This document shows, piece by piece, positions 27,678-36,357 of a stretch of DNA of 64,000 bases. Position 1 is the first letter of the stretch; every line of letters begins with the position of its first letter. The notes beneath the pieces were generated by a model. It was not told the DNA's origin. It ran no database searches and was given only the letters and a program-made list of their open reading frames with translations. The position numbers and the translations under genes are program-made. The stretch is taken from assembly GCF_000745265.1 (NCBI RefSeq), contig NZ_JQNN01000001.1, positions 3,658,001 to 3,722,000 on the forward strand. The letters are read 5' to 3'. This DNA comes from Massilia sp. 9096 (lineage in GTDB: Bacteria; Pseudomonadota; Gammaproteobacteria; Burkholderiales; Burkholderiaceae_D).

Positions 27678-29432
27678 ATGCTGAAAAAATTGCGGATCGG
27701 TCCCAAACTGCTGCTGGCCCCCGCGCTGGTGCTATGCTTGCTGGTGCTGCTGTCGGGCGGCGCTTATTACGGCATGGTGCGCCAGAACGCCTCGCTGGAG
27801 AACATGGTGCAGGTACGCGCCGCGCGCCTGCAGGCCGCGGCCGACATCGCCGGCGACGCCAAGTACGCGCACGCCGGCATCTACCATCTATTGGCGTCGA
27901 TGGCCGGCAGCTTCGCCCAGGACCGCATCAAGGCCATGATCGACGACATCGGCAAGCAGCACGCGGCGATCCAGGCCAGGCTCACGGAACTGGCGAAGGT
28001 GGCCGAGCCGCCCGAAGCCAGGCTGATCGACGCGTCGATCGCGGCACTGGCCAGCTACCACAAGAGCGTCACCGACTGCATCGACCTGGCCCAGGTCGAC
28101 CAGTCGACCGCGACCGGCGCAATGCAGAGCGCGGAGAAGCGCTTCCAGGCGCTCAACGCCGATCTCGCCCAGTTCGCCGCGTTCGAGCACGAGCTGAGCG
28201 TGCGCGCCTACGCCGACGCCAAGGCCGAGTTCCGCGAGTTCGGCCTGGCCATGGCCGCGCTGGTGCTGCTGTCGATCGGGGTGTCGCTGCTGGTAACGAT
28301 GCTGGTGCGGCGCGCCATGCTCAAGGACATCCGCGACATCTCGACCGTGGTCGGCGACCTGGCCGAAGGCCGCCTGACCAGCGTCGCCGCCAACGACGGC
28401 CGCGACGAGATCGCCGAGGCCGCGCGCGCGCTCGACCAGACCATCGCCACGCTGAACGTCACGCTGCGCAGCATCACCGCGTCGGTGCGCTCGATCGACA
28501 CGGCATCGAAGGAAATCGCCAGCGGCAACCTGGACCTGTCGGCGCGCACCGAGATGCAGGCCAGCTCGCTCGAGGAAACCGCCAGCGCGATGGAGGCGCT
28601 GACCGACGCGGTCAGGAAGAACGCCGAGAACGCCCGCCTGGCGACCGGCCTGGCGGCCGAGGCGACCCGGCTGGCGTCGAGCGGCGGCCAGGCGGTCGAT
28701 CGCGCGGTCACGACGATGGAATCGATCCGCACCAGCTCGCGCAAGATCGTCGAGATCATCGGTGTGATCGACGGGATCTCGTTCCAGACCAATATCCTGG
28801 CCCTGAACGCGGCGGTGGAAGCCGCGCGCGCCGGCGAGCAGGGGCGCGGCTTCGCGGTGGTGGCGGCCGAGGTGCGCACGCTGGCCCAGCGCTCGGCCTC
28901 GGCGGCCAAGGAGATCAAGACGCTGATCGCCGATTCGGTCGCGATCATCGACCACGGCAATCAATCGGTCAACGAAGCCGGCATGAGCATGGGCAGCGTG
29001 GTGGCCTCGGTGCAGCAGGTGAACGACATCATCAACCGCATCAGCGCAGCCAGCGACCAGCAGGCCGATGGCATCGGCGAAGTCAACCGGGCGGTCGGGC
29101 AGATGGACGACATGACGCAGCAGAACGCGGCGCTGGTCGAACAGGCGGCGGCCGCGGCGGCCAGCCTGCACGAGCAGACCGTCAACCTGGCGCGCGCGAT
29201 CGCGATCTTCGAGATCGCCGACGAAGATATCTCCGACGATGGCGGCGCCACCGTGGCCATGCCGGCCCTGGCCGCGCCGGTCGCGCCGATGGACGACGAT
29301 GCCGGCTTCGCGGTGCCGGCCGAGCGGCGCGCGCCGGACAGCCCGATGCGCGGCCAGCGCCGCGCCCTGCCCGCCCAAAGCCAGGGCCGCCGGCAAAGCC
29401 CACGCGCGCGCACGCGTGGCGGCCGCGGCTGA
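27678..29432 (+). CDS. methyl-accepting chemotaxis protein
   Basis: A 584-residue receptor: membrane segment 1 at about 10-32, a periplasmic four-helix-type domain at 33-185, membrane segment 2 at about 187-210, HAMP from 211 to 265, and a signalling domain with the highly conserved hairpin tip near residues 363-395 ([18 protein letters not shown]). The last 75 residues are Pro/Ala/Arg-rich and lack an obvious CheR-tethering pentapeptide. CAGGAGAAGTC precedes the ATG. It follows a Cache protein gene and is closed by a strong terminator. Confidence 0.95.
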   Translation: MLKKLRIGPKLLLAPALVLCLLVLLSGGAYYGMVRQNASLENMVQVRAARLQAAADIAGDAKYAHAGIYHLLASMAGSFAQDRIKAMIDDIGKQHAAIQARLTELAKVAEPPEARLIDASIAALASYHKSVTDCIDLAQVDQSTATGAMQSAEKRFQALNADLAQFAAFEHELSVRAYADAKAEFREFGLAMAALVLLSIGVSLLVTMLVRRAMLKDIRDISTVVGDLAEGRLTSVAANDGRDEIAEAARALDQTIATLNVTLRSITASVRSIDTASKEIASGNLDLSARTEMQASSLEETASAMEALTDAVRKNAENARLATGLAAEATRLASSGGQAVDRAVTTMESIRTSSRKIVEIIGVIDGISFQTNILALNAAVEAARAGEQGRGFAVVAAEVRTLAQRSASAAKEIKTLIADSVAIIDHGNQSVNEAGMSMGSVVASVQQVNDIINRISAASDQQADGIGEVNRAVGQMDDMTQQNAALVEQAAAAAASLHEQTVNLARAIAIFEIADEDISDDGGATVAMPALAAPVAPMDDDAGFAVPAERRAPDSPMRGQRRALPAQSQGRRQSPRARTRGGRG

Positions 29433-29450
29433 CGCGTCGCGCAGGCATGC

Positions 29451-29476
29451 AAAAACGGCGCCGCGGCGCCGTTTTT
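29451..29476. terminator. bidirectional intrinsic terminator
   Basis: AAAAACGGCGCC-GC-GGCGCCGTTTTT is a perfect 12-bp stem with five T on the right for the plus strand and five A on the left, which are T on the minus strand. It lies between the convergent chemoreceptor and MFS genes and can end both transcripts. Confidence 0.9.
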
Positions 29477-29492
29477 GTTGTGCACGACGGCT

Positions 29493-30734
29493 TCAGGCAA
29501 TCGCCGTATCGAGTTCCTCCTGGGCCGCATGGCGCCAGCGCAGCACGGCGATCGCCACCACGCACAAGGCCGACAGCGCCAGCGCGATGCTGCTGAGCCA
29601 GAACAGGATCGCATACGAGGCCCGTCCGCTCATCAGCGCCACCATCGCGCTGGCGCCACCCGCCTGGGCCAGCGAAAAGCACAGATTCATCGCCGTCCAG
29701 TTGCGCCGATGCTGCGCGGCGCCGCCGATTACGAGCGCGTAGCTCGATGCCGCGCCGACGATCCCGGGCGAGAGAAAGCCAACCAGGATCGACGACACCA
29801 GCAAGGCCGGCGTGCCGCTGGCCAGCAGCGGCAAGGCGACGCCGAACGCCTTCAGCGTAAAACCCACGCCCAATGTGCGGGTCAAGCCGAAGCGGTCGGC
29901 CAGCACGCCGGTCAGATACGGTCCGCAGGCTGCGCCCAGGCCGAAGCAGCCCCAGAAGAAGCCGGCGCCGGCCAGCGGCCGGTGCAGTTCGCGCGTGATG
30001 TAGTCGGCCCAGAACAGCGTGTGCGGCAGGTAGCCGACGGCGTTGAGCGTATAGGCCAGGCACAGCAGCAGGACCGGCGCCGGGAAGCCTTGCCGCACGC
30101 GCCGTTCACCAGGGTTGCCGGCCGGCGCCACAGCCGCAACGCTCGCCGCGATGGTTACCGATGCCGAGCGCCAGTAGCGCCAGGTCGCCGCCGTGAGCAG
30201 CGCGCAGATGCCGCCCAATCCCAGCCAGGCCGACAGCAGGCCGTGGTTCGCCAGGCCGGGCACCACGGTGGCCGCGGCGATGATCCCCAGGCCCACGCCC
30301 GAGAAGATCAGGCCGGCCACGCGAGCGCGCCGCGCTTGCGCCACGCGCGGCAGGATCAGCACCGGCGCCTGCACCATCAGGATCGAACCGCACGCCCCGG
30401 CCACGGTGCGCCAGAACAGGAACCATGGCATGCCGCCGCCGCGCCAGGCGCAGGCGCACAGGCTGAGCGTGCACGCCAGCATCGACCAGCGCACCAGCGC
30501 GCCGGCCGAACAGCGGCTGGCCAGCACGGCCGCCACGCCGATGCCGAGCAGGTAGCCGGTGAGGTTGGCCGCGCCCAGCTGGCCGGCGGCCTCGCGGCCG
30601 AACCAGCCCTGCTGCACCAGCACCGGCAGGATCGCCACGTAGGCGAAGCGCGCGACGCCGACCCCGGTCAGCGTCGCGGCCATGCCGCACAGGCCGGGCG
30701 TGGCCTGGGCGGCAAGCGTGCGCCATGCGGCCAT
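29493..30734 (-). CDS. MFS transporter, YbfB/YjiJ family
   Basis: A 413-residue membrane protein with about 12 hydrophobic segments, a GVGVARFAYVAILPVLVQQGW beginning typical of the YbfB/YjiJ group, and a GLGIIAAATVVPGL segment in the middle. The substrate is unknown. It starts 4 bases after the large FAD/NAD(P)-binding protein gene, so the two are one operon; the transporter may move that enzyme's substrate or product (inference). Confidence 0.88.
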   Translation of the reverse strand: MAAWRTLAAQATPGLCGMAATLTGVGVARFAYVAILPVLVQQGWFGREAAGQLGAANLTGYLLGIGVAAVLASRCSAGALVRWSMLACTLSLCACAWRGGGMPWFLFWRTVAGACGSILMVQAPVLILPRVAQARRARVAGLIFSGVGLGIIAAATVVPGLANHGLLSAWLGLGGICALLTAATWRYWRSASVTIAASVAAVAPAGNPGERRVRQGFPAPVLLLCLAYTLNAVGYLPHTLFWADYITRELHRPLAGAGFFWGCFGLGAACGPYLTGVLADRFGLTRTLGVGFTLKAFGVALPLLASGTPALLVSSILVGFLSPGIVGAASSYALVIGGAAQHRRNWTAMNLCFSLAQAGGASAMVALMSGRASYAILFWLSSIALALSALCVVAIAVLRWRHAAQEELDTAIA

Positions 30735-30738
30735 GGGC

Positions 30739-32760
30739 TCACACCGTGGCCGGTTGCTCGACGGCGATCCGCTGCGCGCCCTGCTGCGGCCAGACGTCGA
30801 GCGAATGGACCGGCTCGGCCGGCGCGGGCGCTTCGGCCGGCGTGAATGCTACCGCGGCGCCGAGCTGCGCTTCACGGGTGCGTTTCCTGCGCTGGGCGAT
30901 CGCTTCCATCATGCGCCCGACCGCGCGGCCGGCGTCGACCATGGTGGTCGAATTCGCGCCAGGGCGCGGCAGCACGAAGGTGTAGAACTTGCAGCCTTCG
31001 ACCAGGGTGCCGAGGGCCCACAGCGACTCCTGCACGGCGCCGTTCGCGCCGACCACGTTCATGTTGCGGTCGACCGTGATGCCGCCCGGATGGAAGCTGC
31101 CGTTCATGAAGGGCTTGACGATGCCATGCCTGAGCATCTTGCGCATCAGCGGCGATTTGTCTTCGAGCGGTCCGGGCAGCGCGGCGCGCGCGCGCACCAG
31201 CACGTTGGCCGGGGCGCTCTCGCCGCTCCAGTGGCTGTGCACCACGAAAGAGCTGCCCTGCTCGTCGTACACGCTGCGCGCGCCGGGACCGAAGTCGGCG
31301 CGCATCACACCGGCGTCGATCAGCGCCAGCCACTGGGCGATGCGCTCTTTCGGCGGGCCGACCGCGAGCCGGTTCATGATCGGCAGGAACTCGCTCAGCA
31401 CCCAGCGATGCGACTGTTCGGTCAGGCCGGCGAAGTCGATCGCGCTGCGGATCACGTCGCGCACGTCGCGCAGGACGTCGCAGGCGGATTTGATCGGGCT
31501 GTTCAGGTTGCCGAGCATGGCTTGCTCGAAGTCGCGCCACATGAAGCTGCGCAGCCAGTCGTCGTACTGGCGCCGGCTCTGCAGCGCGCGCGCGGGAATC
31601 GGGTTGACCATCGCGTCCCACGACAGCTGGTCGCGGCGCGGCACGTGCTTGTCGATCAGGGCCTGGCGCGCCTCGAAATTTTCGGCGGCCAGGAACTCGT
31701 TGCTGAACACGAGCGCGGTGAGGCGGTCATGGCGCTGGTGCAGGTAGGAGAAGTAATAGGAGAATTGCATGTCGCACCACAGCAGCGGCATGATCTGCGC
31801 CTGGAAGTCGAGCTGGCCGCCGGGCGTGGCCGCGCGCATCTCCTCGACCTTGGCCAGGGTCAGGAACTTGGCCTTGTACTGGCCGAACACGCCCTTCTGG
31901 TTGACCGCGCGCGCCGTCAGCGGCAGGCCGGAACGCGCATACAGCAGGATCCGCGGTTCCTTGCCCGAGGGCCGGTAGCGCAGGCGCCCTTCCGGCTCCG
32001 TCTTCCCGCACGGCTCGAACACACCGCCGCGCGCACTGGTCAGCTGGGCCACCAGGTCGCAGGTGGTCAAGCCCATGCCTTCGATCGCCACCGTATCGCG
32101 TTCGGTCACACCCGAGACGGCGTTGCGGATCGGGTAAGGCTCCAGCACCAGCTGCAGGCGCGGATTGCGTTCGCGCCCGGCCTCGACCTTGCGCGTCAGG
32201 TCGGTTTCGGCGTCGTTGGGGATCTTGCGCGCGTGGCCGGTGGTCAGGAACACGAAGTCGGCCGGATAGCCCTGGCCATCGTAGGACACTTGCCAGCCGT
32301 CGCCTTTCCATTCGAGGTCTTCGACGGTGGAATAGTTGTGCAGGTAGATCGTCACGTGCAGCGGCGCCAGCTTTTTCACGTACTCGAAGCACCAGCGCAA
32401 ATAATCGCCGAACAGGGCGCGCGAGTAATAGCCGTTGCGGTCGATGTCGACGTGGCCGGGCTGCGCATCCGCCGCGCTGCCGCTTTTGCTGCTGAGCCAA
32501 TCGGCGAAAGCCGGGCCGTACAGCAAGGGGCCGCCGCCACGCACCGTGTCGTCGGAAAACTGCGTCATCTGGCATGCGACCGTGTTCACCAGCAGATGGG
32601 CGCCCTGGTCGGTGGTATGGCAGCCGGGCCCGAATTCCTTGCCGTCGAAGACGTGAAGTTCCAGCGGCGTGGCGCTGGCGTCGTTCCTGGCATGGGCGAT
32701 GATGCGATCGAACACAGACAGGCCGCGCGGGCCCAATCCGATAATTGCAATCTTGTACAT
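30739..32760 (-). CDS. large FAD/NAD(P)-binding protein, unknown substrate
   Basis: A 673-residue cytoplasmic protein. It starts with a Rossmann motif of the PF13454 kind (IAIIGLGPRGLSVFDRI, residues 4-20). FVFLTTGHARKIPND near 165 and IEGMGLTTCDLVAQLTSARG near 230 suggest a second dinucleotide site. The C-terminal 40 residues are Ala/Pro/Glu-rich. Relatives are flavin enzymes distantly like lysine/ornithine N-hydroxylases, but the reaction is not known. TTGAGGACACC precedes the ATG. An MFS gene follows in the same operon. The upstream 231 bases are AT-richer and hold its promoter and that of the Cache gene at 32992. Confidence 0.85.
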   Translation of the reverse strand: MYKIAIIGLGPRGLSVFDRIIAHARNDASATPLELHVFDGKEFGPGCHTTDQGAHLLVNTVACQMTQFSDDTVRGGGPLLYGPAFADWLSSKSGSAADAQPGHVDIDRNGYYSRALFGDYLRWCFEYVKKLAPLHVTIYLHNYSTVEDLEWKGDGWQVSYDGQGYPADFVFLTTGHARKIPNDAETDLTRKVEAGRERNPRLQLVLEPYPIRNAVSGVTERDTVAIEGMGLTTCDLVAQLTSARGGVFEPCGKTEPEGRLRYRPSGKEPRILLYARSGLPLTARAVNQKGVFGQYKAKFLTLAKVEEMRAATPGGQLDFQAQIMPLLWCDMQFSYYFSYLHQRHDRLTALVFSNEFLAAENFEARQALIDKHVPRRDQLSWDAMVNPIPARALQSRRQYDDWLRSFMWRDFEQAMLGNLNSPIKSACDVLRDVRDVIRSAIDFAGLTEQSHRWVLSEFLPIMNRLAVGPPKERIAQWLALIDAGVMRADFGPGARSVYDEQGSSFVVHSHWSGESAPANVLVRARAALPGPLEDKSPLMRKMLRHGIVKPFMNGSFHPGGITVDRNMNVVGANGAVQESLWALGTLVEGCKFYTFVLPRPGANSTTMVDAGRAVGRMMEAIAQRRKRTREAQLGAAVAFTPAEAPAPAEPVHSLDVWPQQGAQRIAVEQPATV

Positions 32761-32944
32761 GGTGTCCTCAAGTAAAGGATTTTGACGAAGGTTCTTACTA
32801 CCGAGAAACGAAACCAATGGTAGATACGTGGTCATCCATGTACTTGCGGACACGCAATTTTTAAGACTTCGTAGCAATAAGCACGCAATGTTGCTCGTTC
32901 GCCCGCATACGGCTCACTGTTGCGATTGAACAAACGGCGAGGTA

Positions 32945-32958
32945 TTTACGACGGTAAA
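32945..32958. promoter_or_regulatory. candidate operator palindrome
   Basis: TTTAC-GACG-GTAAA has perfect 5-bp arms and lies 33 bases before the ATG of the Cache protein, in the divergent space to the FAD protein gene. The regulator is unknown. Confidence 0.25.
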
Positions 32959-32991
32959 GTATTTCTTTTCATCAATTATCTGGAGAGAGCC

Positions 32992-33447
32992 ATGAATCGC
33001 TTCCGACATGCCGTCCTGTTCCTCGCCGCCACCAGCGTCTGCAGCCTTGCGCTCGCCAACGACCCCAGCGAAAAGGACGCGATCGCCCTGGTCGAAAAAG
33101 GCGCCGCCTTCATGAAGGCCAAAGGGAAGGACGAGATGATCAAGCAGATCAACGCCAAGGACCCGGACTATGTGCAGGGCCAGCTGTACCTGGTGATGCG
33201 CGACAACAAAGGGGTCGTGCTGGCCAATCCGGTCAACCCGGCCATGATCGGCAAGGACCTCCTCGACGTGCCCGACGTCGACGGCAAGCTGTTCCGCCGC
33301 GAGATCCTGGAAGTGGCCAAGACCAAGGGCAAGGGCTGGGTCGACTACAAGTTCAAGAACCCGGCCAGCGGCAAGGTCGAGGCGAAGACGTCTTATATCT
33401 ACAAGGTCGGCGACGTCACGCTCGAAGCCGGCGTCTACAAGCGCTGA
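32992..33447 (+). CDS. periplasmic single-Cache-domain protein, second copy
   Basis: A 151-residue exported protein (signal peptide residues 1-22, cleavage near LALA-NDP). One Cache-type domain follows, very similar in layout to the protein at 27167: IALVEKGAAFMKAKGKDEMI, DLLDVPDVDGKLFRREILEV, KGWVDYKFKNPASGK. Such proteins occur alone or with receptors and histidine kinases. No receptor follows here. CTGGAGAGAGCC precedes the ATG. Its last 13 bases overlap the end of the convergent glycosylase gene. Confidence 0.88.
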   Translation: MNRFRHAVLFLAATSVCSLALANDPSEKDAIALVEKGAAFMKAKGKDEMIKQINAKDPDYVQGQLYLVMRDNKGVVLANPVNPAMIGKDLLDVPDVDGKLFRREILEVAKTKGKGWVDYKFKNPASGKVEAKTSYIYKVGDVTLEAGVYKR

Positions 33448-34034
33448 GCCCGGCGCGAGGCGAACGGCTTGCTCACATAACGCGAGCCGGCCAGCCCGAA
33501 GCGCCAGGGCACGTCGACCGCCTTGGAAATGCCGATGCGCGGCCCGCTCACCACCTCGATGCCGGCCGGCGCCGGCGCCAGCTCGAACGGCGCCTCGGCC
33601 AGCCCGGCGCCGTTCAGCGCGCGCGTGACGCCGAGCGCCTGGCACAGCTTGCCGGGCCCGGAGCACAGCAGCCACTCGTCGGAGGTGCCGCGCCGCTCGC
33701 GCATCAGCTCCAGTCCCGTCACCGGTTCGAGCGCACGGATCAGCACCCCTGCCCCATGGCCCCGTTCGCGGCACACGAAATTCAGGCACCAGTGAATGCC
33801 GTAGGAACGGTAGACATAGGCGTGCGCGGGCGGGCCGAACATCGCGAAGTTGCGCTCGGTCGGCCCGGAATAGCTGTGCGAGGCGGGATCTTCGCCATCG
33901 TAAGCTTCGGTCTCGACGATCCGGCCGCCGACCCCGTCCACCAGCACGGTCACGCCGATCAGCTGGCGCGCGACCAGGTGCGACGCTGCAGAAAAATCAA
34001 TGCCGGCGAGGAAAGCGGATTCGGTAAAAGCCAT
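33435..34034 (-). CDS. alkylpurine (3-methyladenine) DNA glycosylase, MPG/AAG type
   Basis: A 199-residue protein of the AAG family: RIVETEAYDGEDPASHSYSG near residues 38-57 contains the catalytic Glu, then FGPPAHAYVYRSYGIHWCLN near 65-84 and LCSGPGKLCQALGV near 122. It excises alkylated purines and hypoxanthine from DNA. The start at 34034 has no ribosome site; TATACA with 8 further bases precedes the ATG, so the mRNA may be leaderless. A more upstream ATG at 34091 is in frame but unlikely. Confidence 0.92.
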   Translation of the reverse strand: MAFTESAFLAGIDFSAASHLVARQLIGVTVLVDGVGGRIVETEAYDGEDPASHSYSGPTERNFAMFGPPAHAYVYRSYGIHWCLNFVCRERGHGAGVLIRALEPVTGLELMRERRGTSDEWLLCSGPGKLCQALGVTRALNGAGLAEAPFELAPAPAGIEVVSGPRIGISKAVDVPWRFGLAGSRYVSKPFASRRAQRL

Positions 34035-34183
34035 ATGCACAGTGTATATAAGATACGTTTGCCAGGTCGCACTGTCCGATTTGATACACAAGGTGAATGC
34101 CTACGTGCAACTTTTCTGCGGGTGGTTTATAGTGACAGGCTTCGCCGGCAGTTCTGCGCAGCATTTATTTTTCCCGCCAAGTC

Positions 34184-35047
34184 ATGAGTACAGCAATCGC
34201 CCCGGCACGTCCGGTCGCAGCCGAGGATCCGGTCGACACCCTGATCAAGTCGATCCGCATTCCGCCCCGCCCCAGCTTGCTGGCCGACCTGCAGCGCGAG
34301 CTGGCTGCATCCGATCCCAGTCCGGGCGCCATCAGCCGCATCATCGCCAGCGACGTCGGCATGTCGGGCGCCCTGCTCAAGCTGGCCAATTCGGCCACCT
34401 ACAGCCGCGGACGCAATGCCAAGTCGATCGAACAGGCCATCATGTTCATCGGCATCAACCAGGTGGCGGCGCTGATGACCGGCCTGCTGGCGCGCCAGGC
34501 GATTCCCGCCAACAGCGCGGCCCTGGCCAGTTTCTGGGACATCTCGACCCGCCGCGCGCAGGCGATGGTGTTCCTGTCGCGCCGCCTGCGCATCGGCGAG
34601 CCCGACGTCGCGCATACCTTCGGCCTGTTCTGCGATACCGGCCTGCCGCTGCTGATGGAGCGCTTCGCCGACTACGCCGACACCTACGCCGCCGCTTCGC
34701 TGGAAGCCGAGCGCGCCTTCACCGCGATCGAGGAAGAGCGCCACGCCACCAGCCACGCCGCCATCGGCTGCCTGCTCGCGCGCAACTGGGGCCTGTCGGG
34801 CGACGTCAGCTGGGCGATCCTGCAGCACCACGACTACGGCGTGCTCGACGACGCCGCCAGCGCACCGGCGGTGCGCTCGATGATCGCGCTGTCGCTGCTG
34901 GCCGAGCAGGCCATCTGCAAGTACCGCGGCCTCGAATCGCTCGAATGGAACAAGGGCGGTGCGCGCGCCTGCGCCTACCTCGGCCTGGCCGAAGACGAGA
35001 CCGCCGAGCTGATCGACGAGCTGATCGAAGCCTTCCACGACGAGTAA
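34184..35047 (+). CDS. HDOD-domain signalling protein
   Basis: A 287-residue protein filled by one HDOD domain: IPPRPSLLADLQRELAASDP near residues 25-45, then ISRIIASDVGMSGALLKLANSATYS near 45-70, and QHHDYGVLDD near 210. HDOD proteins resemble HD phosphohydrolases without metal ligands and act in signalling and regulation in many proteobacteria; no attached output domain is present. No clear ribosome site. It diverges from the alkylpurine glycosylase gene. Confidence 0.9.
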   Translation: MSTAIAPARPVAAEDPVDTLIKSIRIPPRPSLLADLQRELAASDPSPGAISRIIASDVGMSGALLKLANSATYSRGRNAKSIEQAIMFIGINQVAALMTGLLARQAIPANSAALASFWDISTRRAQAMVFLSRRLRIGEPDVAHTFGLFCDTGLPLLMERFADYADTYAAASLEAERAFTAIEEERHATSHAAIGCLLARNWGLSGDVSWAILQHHDYGVLDDAASAPAVRSMIALSLLAEQAICKYRGLESLEWNKGGARACAYLGLAEDETAELIDELIEAFHDE

Positions 35048-35074
35048 AAAGCCGGCCCGGGCCCCCATACGACA

Positions 35075-35118
35075 ACGGCCGCGCCGCCGTATCGGAAGGA
35101 CACGGTCGGCGCGGCCGT
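35075..35118. other. long hairpin between convergent genes
   Basis: ACGGCCGCGCC (35075-35085) and GGCGCGGCCGT (35108-35118) form a perfect 11-bp GC stem around a 22-base loop, between the stop codons of the HDOD gene and the downstream infA gene. No T run on either side, so it may protect mRNA ends or be a Rho-linked or bidirectional stop. Confidence 0.5.
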
Positions 35119-35145
35119 CAGGCAGCGCTGGGTTGCAGCTCTCGA

Positions 35146-35409
35146 TCAGCGGCGGCGCTGGCGCGAAGCCTGCGGCGACGGCGCGTGGCGCGTCTCGATG
35201 TGGCGGAAGGTGATGCGACCCTTGTTCAGGTCGTACGGCGACATCTCCAGCGTCACACGGTCACCCGCGATGATGCGGATGTGATTCTTTTTCATCTTGC
35301 CCGAGGTATAAGCCACCAGCTGGTGGCCATTGTCGAGGTCGACCCGGAAGCGCAACTCCGGCAGCACTTCGGTGACCTTGCCGTTCATCTCGATCAGTTC
35401 TTCTTTCAT
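35146..35409 (-). CDS. infA: translation initiation factor IF-1, second tandem copy
   Basis: An 87-residue IF-1: an S1/OB-fold ([40 protein letters not shown]) with a basic 14-residue tail beyond the usual 72. IF-1 binds the ribosomal A site with IF-2 and IF-3. CGAAAGGACGAGACC precedes the ATG. Its 215-base leader contains two strong hairpins. By eye it differs from the tandem copy upstream at about 14 of the first 72 residues. Confidence 0.93.
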   Translation of the reverse strand: MKEELIEMNGKVTEVLPELRFRVDLDNGHQLVAYTSGKMKKNHIRIIAGDRVTLEMSPYDLNKGRITFRHIETRHAPSPQASRQRRR

Positions 35410-35457
35410 GGTCTCGTCCTTTCGATGTGACACCCGACCGCAGCGCCAATAGCGGAT

Positions 35458-35499
35458 GCGATGGCGAACATGCCATCGCAGCGTCATCCTCGGGACGCT
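35458..35499 (-). other. structured leader hairpins before infA
   Basis: Two adjoining stems occur in the leader of the downstream infA gene. GCGATGGC/GCCATCGC (35458-35465 with 35472-35479) is 8 bp with a 6-base loop. AGCGTC/GACGCT (35480-35485 with 35494-35499) is 6 bp with an 8-base loop. A translation- or stability-control role is possible but not shown. Confidence 0.4.
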
Positions 35500-35624
35500 G
35501 GCCGTTGCGTTGTCGGGTTGGAAAAGCTGACGCCTGCTGCTGCCTGGCGCCATGAATTCGGGGATGAACTCAATATAGGGACGTTGCGCCAGAAAAAAAG
35601 AGGTGTCTGCAGGAAAAATATGGC

Positions 35625-35888
35625 TCAGCGTTTGCCACGATAGCCGGTGCGCGGCGCGCTGCCGCGGTTTTCGATGTGGCGGAACGTGATGCGGCCCTTG
35701 CTCAAGTCGTACGGCGACAGCTCGAGGCTGACCTGGTCGCCGGCCAGGATGCGGATGTGGTTCTTGCGCATCTTGCCCGAGGTGTAGGCGATCAGCTTGT
35801 GGCCGTTCTCGCAATCGACGCGAAAGCGCGAATCGGGCAGCACTTCGGCGACGACGCCATTCATTTCGATCAGTTCTTCTTTGGACAT
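35625..35888 (-). CDS. infA: translation initiation factor IF-1, first tandem copy
   Basis: An 87-residue IF-1 ([40 protein letters not shown]) with a basic tail ending GYRGKR. Betaproteobacteria commonly have such a longer IF-1 besides the 72-residue one of the ribosomal-protein operon; two in tandem is unusual. CCGGAGCACCAAT is the ribosome site. An intrinsic terminator pointing the same way ends only 22 bases before the start codon, which leaves no room for a promoter behind it. Confidence 0.93.
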   Translation of the reverse strand: MSKEELIEMNGVVAEVLPDSRFRVDCENGHKLIAYTSGKMRKNHIRILAGDQVSLELSPYDLSKGRITFRHIENRGSAPRTGYRGKR

Positions 35889-35910
35889 ATTGGTGCTCCG
35901 GTGAATGACG

Positions 35911-35937
35911 AAAAAAAAGCCCGCTCGCTGCGGGCTT
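35911..35937 (-). terminator. intrinsic terminator in the infA leader
   Basis: On the minus strand AAGCCCGC-AGCGA-GCGGGCTT is followed at once by a run of T (eight in all with the stem end): a 6-bp GC stem, 8 with the A/T pairs. It stands 22 bases before the ATG of the upstream infA gene. It either ends a minus-strand transcript from the 36-kb gap or acts as an attenuator for infA. Confidence 0.85.
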
Positions 35938-36357
35938 CGTTTCAATGTGAGACCAAGTATCAATGGCCGCGCCAGCCCTTGCTATCTGCAAGGTGCCGGG
36001 CCATGGGCGCCAACGCTATCTGCGGAGTGCTTCCATCGTGTGAACCGACTGAGATTGGAATGACATCTCGAGCGGCTTGTGTGCCGGCGCCATCGCACGT
36101 GGCGCCCTGCTTGCGCTGGAGAACGACAACGTCACGTGACCTTGCCGACTCACAGAGTGTACCACATTCCTCTGTGCGGCGCACAAATACCTGTAAAGAT
36201 AACGAAGGCGACTGGAACAGGGGTGTTCTGCTCGGCCAGTAGACCAAAATCTTTGCCAAGTATTAACTGAATAAAGAAAGACTTACATCAATGCGACGTT
36301 GCCACCAGTAACTACTATCCCAAGGCAAGTCAAACCCGACGCCGAACTGGAGATGCC
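35938..36357. other. gap without a convincing gene
   Basis: This 420-base stretch (469 with the infA leader) is AT-richer towards its right end and has no gene I would defend. It holds a 7-bp hairpin GGCGCCA/TGGCGCC (36086-36106) and a 9-base direct repeat GCTATCTGC (35981 and 36015). A minus-strand frame of 99 codons (36259-35960) ends 22 bases before the terminator at 35911-35937; its composition is Cys/Ser/Arg-rich and unconvincing. A small RNA on the minus strand is possible. Confidence 0.5.

Noticed and set aside
35960..36259. Minus-strand frame of 99 codons in the gap beside infA
   Set aside because: The composition is odd (Ser/Arg/Cys-rich), there is no clear ribosome site and no family; kept only as a possible transcript that ends at the terminator.
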